A stretch of 6,518 nt of DNA. It comes from Gammaproteobacteria bacterium. Lineage in GTDB: Bacteria; Pseudomonadota; Gammaproteobacteria; Pseudomonadales; Azotimanducaceae. The notes below the pieces were generated by a model. It searched no databases. It saw only the letters and a list, made by a program, of their open reading frames with translations, and was not told the origin of the DNA. The stretch is from NCBI GenBank assembly GCA_002690405.1, contig NZEI01000054.1:1-6518 (forward strand), in the 5' to 3' direction. This document shows positions 1-5,976 of the stretch, piece by piece. Position 1 is the stretch's first letter, and every line of letters begins with the position of its first letter. A program made the position numbers and the translations under genes.

Positions 1-10
1 CGCAACCGCT

Positions 11-1273
11 TTAAAATGTAGGTGGGTTTTTGCCTGCGCCTTCGGGTTGGTGGGGCGCTTGGCGGGTACCTACCTCGGAATGCCGGTAGCCGAAGTTTTG
101 CGCTAATTCCTGTTTAGAACTGTGCGGCGATAACTCGCCAACGGCCAGATAATTGCCTTGCTCCATGGCCAGCCGCTGCCCCACTAAGCGGTCGCCGTTC
201 CATGCACCCTCGATGCCGCCGAGGCCGGTGGGCATAGCGCCCAGTCGGTACAGTAATTTATCTGATGCGTTTTCTAAGATACTGCTGTGGGCAGAGAATA
301 AATGCAGCTCTTGCTGGCGCATAAAGGGTTTGATGCTGTTCATGACTAGGACTGTGCGTGCGGCGTCTGAGCGGTTAACGCCGGTGCCATGCAGTAGTCG
401 GCCTTCAAAGATCATTACGGTGCCGGCAGGGGCGCTGAGGTTGATCGCTGGTGGCAGGGGAGTATCGATGGGTTGGCCTGTACCTGGCGCGCTGAGTAAT
501 TTGTGGGAACCTGGAACCACTAAAGTGCCGCCATTGTGCGGACCCATATTGTCGAGAATAAACATGGTGTTGCAGGTATAGGGTGCGGCCATATCCTGAA
601 ACGGCGCGATGGCCTGATCCTGGTGCAGCGCCTGGGGCAGATTATGTTTGTTGGTGATTATGGCGATAAAGGATGACATCAAGAAGCGCTCGCCAATGCT
701 TTCGCTCACCAAACGCTCGATTACGTGAGCGGCCTGCACACCGTCGGTATTGTGTTCCACGCAGTGTAGAAATTGCTCGCCCTTGTTGATGAGGCAGTGC
801 ACAAATTGCGTAGTGGTTAATTTCTCGCCTGGTACTGGTTCTGTGCCCATCCACGACGCGATACCGGCTTTACGCTCACCAGCAGCTTGGTCGCGCACAC
901 GTGCACTCATGCGCTGCAATTGGGTCGGTGACAATGCTTGGTCGATCAGACAATAACCCCATTCTGCTAGGTCCCTGCGTAGCTGGTTAATGTCTCTTTC
1001 GGGTTTGGGGAGATCTTTGTCGCGCCAATAGTCTGCGGCGGCGCCATCGGTATTGTAGTACAGCTGTGGGTTGTCTAAATCCAGTCCGGGTGCCGGGCTG
1101 TTTGCTGGAGCATCGCTGGCTTTGTGGCTAAAGCCGTGATCGGCAGACTGGTGAAAGTCCCTGCGCGCCAAGCTGCGGTAGGGCTCCTTGCTGGTAACGA
1201 CGGCTTGATAAAGATGAGTGTCGTCGCTGGCCCGGTCGATGTACTCGCGACTGAATTCTTCTGGGATTGCCAT
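11..1273 (-). CDS. PhyH-family Fe(II)/2-oxoglutarate-dependent dioxygenase
   Basis: A 420-residue protein of the phytanoyl-CoA dioxygenase (PhyH) superfamily, soluble non-heme iron oxygenases that couple 2-oxoglutarate decarboxylation to substrate hydroxylation. The iron-binding triad is visible: H217 and D219 in the LHQDQ motif and the distal H295 in RLLHGTG. R306, 11 residues after H295, fits the 2-oxoglutarate-binding arginine; human PHYH has the same spacing. The strand NGGTLVVPGSHK (about 247-258) is typical of the double-stranded beta-helix core. The roughly 100 residues before the core (hydrophilic, no signal peptide) and the tail after about 320 make it longer than simple PhyH proteins. 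The ATG start is supported by a GGGAG Shine-Dalgarno 6 nt upstream. It is the last visible gene of the caiB-like/larB/larE operon, 33 bp after larE. The substrate cannot be read from sequence; acyl-CoA is suggested by the neighbouring CoA transferase, but many PhyH proteins act on other small molecules. Confidence 0.88.
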   Translation of the reverse strand: MAIPEEFSREYIDRASDDTHLYQAVVTSKEPYRSLARRDFHQSADHGFSHKASDAPANSPAPGLDLDNPQLYYNTDGAAADYWRDKDLPKPERDINQLRRDLAEWGYCLIDQALSPTQLQRMSARVRDQAAGERKAGIASWMGTEPVPGEKLTTTQFVHCLINKGEQFLHCVEHNTDGVQAAHVIERLVSESIGERFLMSSFIAIITNKHNLPQALHQDQAIAPFQDMAAPYTCNTMFILDNMGPHNGGTLVVPGSHKLLSAPGTGQPIDTPLPPAINLSAPAGTVMIFEGRLLHGTGVNRSDAARTVLVMNSIKPFMRQQELHLFSAHSSILENASDKLLYRLGAMPTGLGGIEGAWNGDRLVGQRLAMEQGNYLAVGELSPHSSKQELAQNFGYRHSEVGTRQAPHQPEGAGKNPPTF

Positions 1274-1275
1274 AG

Positions 1276-1284
1276 CTCTCTCCC
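1276..1284 (-). promoter_or_regulatory. Ribosome binding site of the PhyH-family gene
   Basis: On the minus strand GGGAGAGAG precedes the ATG, with the GGGAG core 6 nt from it. It is the clearest Shine-Dalgarno in the operon and fixes the start. Its first G is also the last base of the upstream inverted-repeat arm, so an mRNA stem would abut the ribosome site. Confidence 0.6.
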
Positions 1285-1325
1285 GACGGTCAATAAGGAC
1301 TGAGGCTTACCGTTCCTGACCGTCG
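1284..1325 (-). repeat. Intercistronic inverted repeat, larE-phyH junction
   Basis: A perfect 9-bp inverted repeat: CGACGGTCA at 1284-1292 and TGACCGTCG at 1317-1325, separated by 24 nt. In the minus-strand mRNA the 5' arm covers the last codons of larE, the larE stop codon sits in the loop, and the 3' arm ends against the phyH Shine-Dalgarno. A second GGA/TCC pairing inside the loop could lengthen the stem with a bulge. No T-run follows, so it is not an intrinsic terminator. A role in mRNA processing, stability or translational coupling is inferred. Confidence 0.5.
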
Positions 1326-2158
1326 AATATGTTAACTACTTGTATTTGCTCGGGCTGCAAACCTTCGTTCAGTGATCCTGAGCGGAAACCGCCCAGATCG
1401 AGCGTGACGAAGCGATAGCCCAGTGCTTTGATGCGCTGCTGGAGCGTCGCGTGATGTTCTGCCGCAAGTGCGAATTCGGCAGGCAGCACCTCGAGGCGTG
1501 CCACATCGCCATGATGGCGTACCCGGAACTGAGAAAAGCCGAGTTCTGCCAGAATGTCTTCGGCGGCTTCAACCTGAGCTAACAATTCTTGATTGATCGC
1601 GGTGCCGTAGGGAAAGCGGCTGGACAAGCAGGCGGCCTGGGGCTTGTCGGCATTTTCTAGCCCAAGGGCGGTGGCTAGGGCACGGATATCAGCCTTGTGA
1701 AAGCCGCTTTCGACCAAGGGCGAGCGCACGTTGTGGTTCTCTGCGGCCACCAGTCCGGGGCGGTGGTCGCCGAGGTCATCTAGGTTGGTGCCGTTAGCAA
1801 TGACCGCCACGCCTCGAGCCTCAGCGATTTGTTGCAGTTCGGTATACAGCGAGGTTTTGCAGTGAAAGCAGCGATTGGTTGGATTGGCCCGATAATCGGC
1901 TTTGTTCAGTTCGTCGGTGACTATGACCTCATGGGCGATGCCCCAATCGTCGCTCAGGCGTTTCGAGAGTGCCAAGTCGGTACGTTTAAGGCTGGCTGAA
2001 CCCGAGGTGACCGCGAGTGCCTTGGTACCCAAAACTTGCCCGGCCACATAGGCTACCAACGAACTGTCTATGCCGCCGGAGAAGGCTACAATGACCGTTT
2101 CGTAGCTGGCAATAATGTCCTGCAGATGTTGGTACTTTTGGCTCAGTTCTGGGGTCAT
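1307..2158 (-). CDS. larE: LarE, ATP-dependent sulfur transferase of NPN cofactor synthesis
   Basis: A 283-residue cytoplasmic PP-loop protein, the usual size for LarE. In the known pathway LarE adenylates the carboxylates of pyridinium-3,5-biscarboxylic acid mononucleotide, made by LarB, and converts them to thiocarboxylates. In the Lactobacillus plantarum enzyme the sulfur comes from the protein's own Cys176. The PP-loop SGGIDSS is at residues 27-33, near the N terminus. C177 in AACLSSRFPYGT (175-186) aligns with the sacrificial cysteine. The only other cysteines are C97 and C100 in NRCFHCK. The C-terminal domain with FRVRHHGDVARLEV (211-224) is typical of the family. The ATG lies 3 bp after the larB stop, with GGAA just upstream inside the end of larB, so the two are probably translationally coupled. 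Other PP-loop families (GMP synthetase, QueC) are less likely given the CLSSR motif and the larB neighbour. Whether it is the sacrificial or the iron-sulfur-cluster LarE type is not settled. Confidence 0.93.
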   Translation of the reverse strand: MTPELSQKYQHLQDIIASYETVIVAFSGGIDSSLVAYVAGQVLGTKALAVTSGSASLKRTDLALSKRLSDDWGIAHEVIVTDELNKADYRANPTNRCFHCKTSLYTELQQIAEARGVAVIANGTNLDDLGDHRPGLVAAENHNVRSPLVESGFHKADIRALATALGLENADKPQAACLSSRFPYGTAINQELLAQVEAAEDILAELGFSQFRVRHHGDVARLEVLPAEFALAAEHHATLQQRIKALGYRFVTLDLGGFRSGSLNEGLQPEQIQVVNIFDGQER

Positions 2159-2161
2159 GCT

Positions 2162-2902
2162 TTATTCCAGTCGATTGATGCGGTTGGCCAAAAAGCCGGC
2201 ACCAAAGCCGTTATCAATGTTTACAACTGAAATGCCTGACGCGCAACTGGTAAGCATACCTAGCAGCGCGGCAACACCGTCAAAGGCAGCGCCGTAGCCG
2301 ACACTGGTGGGTACCGCGATGACAGGTTTATCTACTAAGCCACCAACGACGCTGGGCAGTGCTCCTTCCATGCCCGCCACCACGATTAGCACTTTAGCGG
2401 TACGCAGTTCATCAATCCGTGCCAGTAGCCGGTGTAATCCAGCCACTCCCACATCGTTGATGCGCATAACTGGATTGCCATAAAACTCGGCGGTGAGTGC
2501 CGCTTCCTCAGCCACTGCCATATCCGATGTGCCCGCAGTGACGACCGCTATAGTGGACGTTTGCGGCTCCGGTGCTGTGGCGTGCCAGGTCAGCAACTGC
2601 GCGTGGCTATGGTATTGCGCATCTGCGGGTAGATTGGTCAGGGTGGCATAGGCTTCGGCGCTGAGGCGAGTGGCTAAAACGCTGCTGCCTCGGGCGCGCA
2701 TATGCGCAAAGATCTCGGCGATTTGTTCTGGCGTTTTACCAGCAGCATAAATGACTTCGGCGCTGCCTGTGCGTTGCTCGCGATGATTGTCCACCACGGT
2801 ATGACCGAGGTCGCTGAAGTAATGTTCGCGAATTTGCGCTTCGGCTTCGGCGATCGACAGATCACCGCCTTGTAATTGGTTGAGGATGCTATCGATGCTC
2901 AT
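2162..2902 (-). CDS. larB: LarB, NaAD carboxylase/hydrolase of NPN cofactor synthesis
   Basis: A 246-residue protein matching full-length LarB. LarB starts nickel-pincer nucleotide synthesis: it carboxylates C5 of the pyridinium ring of nicotinic acid adenine dinucleotide and cleaves the phosphoanhydride, giving AMP and the biscarboxylated mononucleotide. The N-terminal domain has the family motif SAEVIYAAGKTPEQ (47-60). The C-terminal half is a PurE-like fold: VVTAGTSDMAVAEEA (120-134), VVAGMEGALPSVVGGL (174-189) and VIAVPTSVGYGA (194-205). C220 in LTSCASG aligns with the catalytic cysteine of characterised LarB (Cys221 in L. plantarum), which forms a transient adduct with the pyridine ring. 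The IDNGFGAG motif (229-236) follows. There is no convincing Shine-Dalgarno before the ATG, so initiation may depend on coupling to the upstream CoA-transferase gene, 21 bp away. larE follows 3 bp downstream. No larC is seen in the window. Confidence 0.94.
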   Translation of the reverse strand: MSIDSILNQLQGGDLSIAEAEAQIREHYFSDLGHTVVDNHREQRTGSAEVIYAAGKTPEQIAEIFAHMRARGSSVLATRLSAEAYATLTNLPADAQYHSHAQLLTWHATAPEPQTSTIAVVTAGTSDMAVAEEAALTAEFYGNPVMRINDVGVAGLHRLLARIDELRTAKVLIVVAGMEGALPSVVGGLVDKPVIAVPTSVGYGAAFDGVAALLGMLTSCASGISVVNIDNGFGAGFLANRINRLE

Positions 2903-2910
2903 GACTGTGG

Positions 2911-2933
2911 CGACGCGCTCGACTTAGGCGTCG
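2911..2933 (-). repeat. Intercistronic inverted repeat, CoA transferase-larB junction
   Basis: A perfect 6-bp inverted repeat, CGACGC at 2911-2916 and GCGTCG at 2928-2933, with an 11-nt loop. In the minus-strand mRNA the stop codon of the CoA transferase lies in the loop and the 3' arm ends 8 nt before the larB ATG. The layout resembles the larger repeat at the larE-phyH junction. Six base pairs can arise by chance, so function is uncertain. Confidence 0.3.
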
Positions 2934-4153
2934 TTAACGATACCCTGACTGCGCAGTTCGGTGATTTCCTCTGCACTGAAACCCGCGTTCTCTAGGACTT
3001 GTTGCGTGTGTTCACCGAGCAACGGCGAGGGTCCCTGTGGCTTCACATCGGCAGTGGAGAAGCGCATTGGGATATTTACTGTGGTGTAGTCGCCCAGTTG
3101 CGGATGGCTAATGGTCGGGAACATACCCAACTCTTGAGCGTGTTGGTCTTGGGGTACTTCGTGTAGGCCCATTACCGGACCCCAGATCAGACCGGCGTCA
3201 TCGAAAATTTTGCCCCACTCATCGCGACTCTTTGCTGCCAAAGCATTGTCGATTAAATCAATCAGTTCGCCCATGTTTTTATAGCGCGCCGACGGATCAA
3301 CAAAGCGCGGGTCGTCAATAAGTTCTTCGCAGCCTAAACATTTGACCAATCGCGGCCAGTAGGCGGCGTCGGGCATCATATTGAAGACCACCCATTTGCC
3401 GTCGCCACAGGGAAAACGATTGGCGCAGATGGCGAGCATCTGGTGGCGTGGCCGGCGTCTTACCGGGGCGTGATCCATTGCGGTAACTGAATAATCCGTC
3501 GCCTGAGTCCATACCGCCGTTTCGTATAACGAGGTTTCTACAGCTTGGCCTTGGCCGGTTTTTTCCGCCATGCGCAATGCGCCGAGGATTGCTCCAACCA
3601 TAGCTAGGCCTGTGGTGTGATCGCCCTGCGCGGGGCGGGCCATGGGGACTACCCCGTCATCTCCTTCGCGGGACGCATCGTATAGCCCGGAGCGGCCAAA
3701 GAAGGCTGTAACGTCATAGCCCGGACGCCATGCATCCGGGCCACTGGTGCCATAGCCGGTCAGGGTGGCGTGCACTAGCTTGGGGTTGATTTTGAACAGA
3801 GTCTCGGGTTCCAGGCCAAATTTCTGCTGTCGTGCGGTTAACAGATTGCACATAAAAATATCGGCTTTGGCGACCAATTTACGCACCAGATCTGCGCCCT
3901 CTGGTTGGTCTAAGGCCACGGCGATAGATTGCTTGCCGCGATTATCGACGTCGAATTGGAAGTCGTAATTTTTTAGCTCTTCGCTAAGGTCCGGATTTTT
4001 TACCGGTCGCCCCATGTCGCGCATGGGATCGCCGGTCAACGGCTCGATCTTGATTACGGTGGCGCCCATGTCAGCCAGCACGGCAGCGGCGCTGGGCGCA
4101 GCCATCCAGTTATCTATTTCTAACACAACAACGTCGTCGAGCGGTGCGGCCAT
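2924..4153 (-). CDS. CaiB/BaiF family (class III) CoA transferase
   Basis: A 409-residue protein of the class III CoA-transferase family, which moves CoA between carboxylic acids through an aspartyl-CoA thioester and acyl anhydride intermediates. The N terminus VVVLEIDNWMAAPSAAAVLADMGATVIKIEP (8-38) is the typical CoA-binding entry. GYGTSGPDAWRPGYD (133-147) and TGQGQAVETSLYE (199-211) are family hallmarks. D178 in AQGDHTTG aligns with the catalytic aspartate (Asp169 of formyl-CoA transferase). Length is normal for the family, and the protein has no signal peptide or membrane segments. The ATG is preceded by GGGGA 7 nt upstream. It is the first gene of the minus-strand operon and is transcribed away from a divergent MFS carrier. 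The substrate is unknown: carnitine, formate/oxalate, bile-acid, 2-methylacyl-CoA racemase-like and itaconate/mesaconate enzymes share this fold. The clear Asp and GQ motif favour true transferase or racemase chemistry, and the operon suggests a carboxylic acid entering CoA-linked metabolism. Confidence 0.9.
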   Translation of the reverse strand: MAAPLDDVVVLEIDNWMAAPSAAAVLADMGATVIKIEPLTGDPMRDMGRPVKNPDLSEELKNYDFQFDVDNRGKQSIAVALDQPEGADLVRKLVAKADIFMCNLLTARQQKFGLEPETLFKINPKLVHATLTGYGTSGPDAWRPGYDVTAFFGRSGLYDASREGDDGVVPMARPAQGDHTTGLAMVGAILGALRMAEKTGQGQAVETSLYETAVWTQATDYSVTAMDHAPVRRRPRHQMLAICANRFPCGDGKWVVFNMMPDAAYWPRLVKCLGCEELIDDPRFVDPSARYKNMGELIDLIDNALAAKSRDEWGKIFDDAGLIWGPVMGLHEVPQDQHAQELGMFPTISHPQLGDYTTVNIPMRFSTADVKPQGPSPLLGEHTQQVLENAGFSAEEITELRSQGIVNDA

Positions 4154-4160
4154 TCTCCAT

Positions 4161-4165
4161 TCCCC
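4161..4165 (-). promoter_or_regulatory. Ribosome binding site of the CoA transferase gene
   Basis: GGGGA on the minus strand, 7 nt before the ATG at 4153. It supports that start over internal alternatives. Confidence 0.5.
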
Positions 4166-4177
4166 AAATTTCGCGGA

Positions 4178-4194
4178 CTTGGATTACAACCAAG
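4178..4194. promoter_or_regulatory. Imperfect palindrome over the operon -10 region, candidate operator
   Basis: CTTGGATTACAACCAAG: five-base outer arms CTTGG/CCAAG pair perfectly, and one further inner pair matches, across 17 bp. It contains the putative -10 of the minus-strand promoter, so a bound repressor would block RNA polymerase. No regulator gene is in the window, so the binding protein is unknown. Confidence 0.35.
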
Positions 4195-4211
4195 GCGTGA
4201 CGGTTACGCAA
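4183..4211 (-). promoter_or_regulatory. Putative sigma-70 promoter of the CoA transferase-larBE-phyH operon
   Basis: Reading the minus strand, a -35-like TTGCGT (4206-4211) is followed by a 17-bp spacer and a -10-like TGTAAT (4183-4188), which matches the TATAAT consensus at five of six positions. Transcription would start near 4176 and leave a leader of roughly 22 nt before the ATG at 4153. The -35 matches only at the TTG core, so activator dependence is possible. The two palindromes at 4178-4209 overlie it almost entirely. Confidence 0.45.
4195..4209. promoter_or_regulatory. Imperfect palindrome over the operon -35/spacer, candidate operator
   Basis: GCGTGACGGTTACGC: six of seven symmetric pairs match around a central G. 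It starts at the base after the neighbouring palindrome ends, and covers the spacer and part of the -35 of the minus-strand promoter. It may be a second half of a composite operator or an independent site. It lies about 160 bp upstream of the divergent MFS gene, so it could act on both. Confidence 0.4.
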
Positions 4212-4367
4212 GTCTTGTGTGCTGTAGAGCGAGGGTCAAACACCGCTTAGGGCACGGGAGTGGGATAAAACAGTCAGCACTCTGAAGCGAATTCAACAAT
4301 ATGCTGATGGCTGCGCCGGGGATACGGCCCCTGTGTTAATATGGGCTTTTAGTCTTTGGGTTACCTG

Positions 4368-5627
4368 GTGCAAAAGCCGAAACGGTTTCTGGGCTGGAGG
4401 ATGGTTCTGGTCGCGTTTTCGGTGGACTTTGTAGCGGTCGGCTTTTTCTTCTATTCCTACGGTGTTTTCTTTAATGCGATTGCCAAAGAATTTGGCGACT
4501 CAGACCTGGGTGCTACGCTGGGTTCGCACCTTGGCGCTTCACTGGGCTTGACGATAACCCATGCGGTAGGAGCCATCGCCGCACCCCTAGTGGGCCGCGC
4601 GCTGGATCGTTTCCCACTGCGGCGGGTCATGGCAGCCGGTGCTTTATCCATGTCCTCCGGTTTTTTGTTGCTTTCCCAAGTGAACTCATTGCTGCAGTTC
4701 TACCTAGTCATTGGTGTGTTCATCGGCTTTGGTGCCAGCAGCATGGGGCATCTAGCCACCAGTAAGTTGGTCGCCAATTGGTTCGATAAACGTCGTGGTA
4801 TGGCGTTGGGTATCGCCGCAGCCGGTGTTTCCCTGTCTGGAGTGGTGATGCCTAATGTCAGTGCCTACTTGGTCGAGGGCTTTGATTGGCGAACGGGCTT
4901 TTTGGTTTTTGGCTTGTTCACTATGTTCATCGTTGTGCCGTTGGTCTTACGGCTGGTTATTTCTCGGCCTGAGGATGTGGGCTTGCGGCCAGACGGTGCG
5001 TTGCCGCTGCCCGCGGGTAGTCCAGTTGTGCCAGCGCCGCGCATTGGTATGCGTGATGTGATCAGAGAACGGAATTTCTGGGTGATTGTGGCCGCGTTCT
5101 CTTTGCTATTTTGCTCTATGAGCGCAACGTTGACCCATATGATTCCGCGATTGGTTGAACTCGGGATCAGTCTTGCAGACGCCGCTAAGGTTATGTCGGT
5201 GTGTGCGGGTATTGGTGTCTTTGGCAAGCTTGGCTTTGGCTGGATTGCCGATCGGCAGCCGGTGCGTAGGGTGGTGGTGCTGGTAATTATTCTTCAGTTC
5301 CTAGGTCAGTTTTTGATGTTTACCAATGACGGGTTGTTGTTATTCACCGTTGGCGCCGCGATTTTTGGTTTGGGCGTTGGTGGTGTTATTCCCATGCAAG
5401 GCGCCATTGTTGGCGCGACCTTTGGTCGTGAACGTTTTGGCGCGGTGCTAGGCTTGATGCGACCGGCAATGTTTCCAATTCAAATCATAGGGGTGCCTTT
5501 CGCTGGCTGGGTCTACGATGTTTATAGTTCTTATGACCCCGCCTTTATGGTGTTTTTGTGTCTCTACGTTGGGTCGGCTGTGGCGATCTCATTTTATCGT
5601 GCGGCGCCGAAAGCGGTTGCGGCCTAG
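4368..5627 (+). CDS. MFS transporter, monocarboxylate-carrier-like (12 TM)
   Basis: A major facilitator superfamily inner-membrane carrier of 419 residues from the GTG at 4368. The first helix follows a conserved-looking FLGWR stretch. The loop 2/3 signature is GRALDRFPLRR (about 76-86), its C-half echo is GWIADRQPVRR (about 291-301), and NWFDKRRGMALGI (about 137-149) is typical of MCT/OFA-like carriers. About twelve hydrophobic segments are split six and six by a hydrophilic loop near 196-235. The start is uncertain: TTG 4356, GTG 4368 and ATG 4401 are in frame, none with a good Shine-Dalgarno. ATG 4401 would remove the GWR stretch and begin inside helix 1, so GTG is preferred. It is divergent from the CoA-transferase operon, which suggests uptake or export of an organic acid used there. 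The substrate is not determinable from sequence. Its stop overlaps the stop of the convergent small gene. Confidence 0.88.
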   Translation: MQKPKRFLGWRMVLVAFSVDFVAVGFFFYSYGVFFNAIAKEFGDSDLGATLGSHLGASLGLTITHAVGAIAAPLVGRALDRFPLRRVMAAGALSMSSGFLLLSQVNSLLQFYLVIGVFIGFGASSMGHLATSKLVANWFDKRRGMALGIAAAGVSLSGVVMPNVSAYLVEGFDWRTGFLVFGLFTMFIVVPLVLRLVISRPEDVGLRPDGALPLPAGSPVVPAPRIGMRDVIRERNFWVIVAAFSLLFCSMSATLTHMIPRLVELGISLADAAKVMSVCAGIGVFGKLGFGWIADRQPVRRVVVLVIILQFLGQFLMFTNDGLLLFTVGAAIFGLGVGGVIPMQGAIVGATFGRERFGAVLGLMRPAMFPIQIIGVPFAGWVYDVYSSYDPAFMVFLCLYVGSAVAISFYRAAPKAVAA

Positions 5628-5917
5628 TAGAAGTATGTTTTCAACAGGTCCAACTGCAGTGCGCCGCTGAACTGGCAGCGTAAATTTAATGCCTCGCTCA
5701 GTACCTGTTCTGCGATATAGGGCTCAAAACTGCTGCGGTTGAATGGTGCGATATCGGTAAATTCCAGTTCAATAGAATAGCCTTGATTTACCGGCAACAC
5801 CGTGACGGTGCTTTGAGGAATGACTTCTTGTAACTCTGCGAGTAAGGCGCTCTTACTGTCGCGGCTGGGGATGACCCCCCGTGCCAGGTACTTTAGCGTA
5901 CAACCGGTTTTAGCCAC
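5624..5917 (-). CDS. Small hypothetical protein, conserved function not recognised
   Basis: A 97-residue protein from the GTG at 5917, preceded by GAGAGA 5 nt upstream; a longer 116-residue version from a GTG at 5974 is possible but lacks a ribosome site and would read through the inverted repeat. I do not recognise the family. The protein is soluble-looking, with no signal peptide or membrane segment. It appears mixed alpha/beta: a helix-like SKSALLAELQEVI (21-33), alternating strands STVTVLPV and YSIELEF (36-53), then a helix-like EPYIAEQVLSEAL (65-77). There are two cysteines, C6 and C81, and an aromatic C terminus (TYFY). It lies downstream of a second MFS gene on the same strand and meets the first MFS gene tail to tail. 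Codon usage looks like its neighbours, and the alternating hydrophobic pattern supports a real gene, but the GTG start and lack of a known domain leave some doubt. Confidence 0.6.
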   Translation of the reverse strand: MAKTGCTLKYLARGVIPSRDSKSALLAELQEVIPQSTVTVLPVNQGYSIELEFTDIAPFNRSSFEPYIAEQVLSEALNLRCQFSGALQLDLLKTYFY

Positions 5918-5941
5918 GTCTGTCTCTCTGTGTTTGGGTCT

Positions 5942-5975
5942 AGTGCAGCGCAGTGTGCCTATGCTTTGCTGCACT
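5942..5975. repeat. Inverted repeat upstream of the small hypothetical gene
   Basis: A perfect 8-bp inverted repeat, AGTGCAGC at 5942-5949 and GCTGCACT at 5968-5975, with an 18-nt spacer. It ends about 25 nt before the GTG at 5917 on the minus strand. Neither strand has a T-run directly after it, so it is not a standard terminator. It could be a dimer-binding operator or a 5'-leader hairpin of the small gene. Confidence 0.4.
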
Positions 5976-5976
5976 G

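Noticed and set aside
153..581. 142-residue plus-strand open frame opposite the dioxygenase gene
   Set aside because: It lies wholly antisense to a gene with an intact catalytic motif set, and its translation shows no domain-like pattern.
4014..4250. 78-residue plus-strand frame reaching into the divergent intergenic region
   Set aside because: Mostly antisense to the start of the CoA transferase, no ribosome site, no family features.
4301..4339. Twelve-codon plus-strand frame (ATG to TAA) upstream of the MFS gene, possible leader peptide
   Set aside because: No Shine-Dalgarno, no run of regulatory codons and no attenuator-like hairpin with a T-run; such short frames are expected by chance.
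4337..4342. TAATAT as a -10 element for the MFS gene
   Set aside because: No -35-like sequence 16-18 bp upstream (the stretch is GC-rich), so the match alone is not enough to call a promoter.
4865..5227. 120-residue minus-strand open frame inside the MFS gene
   Set aside because: Antisense shadow of the carrier; low-complexity, serine/threonine/lysine-rich translation with no recognisable motif.
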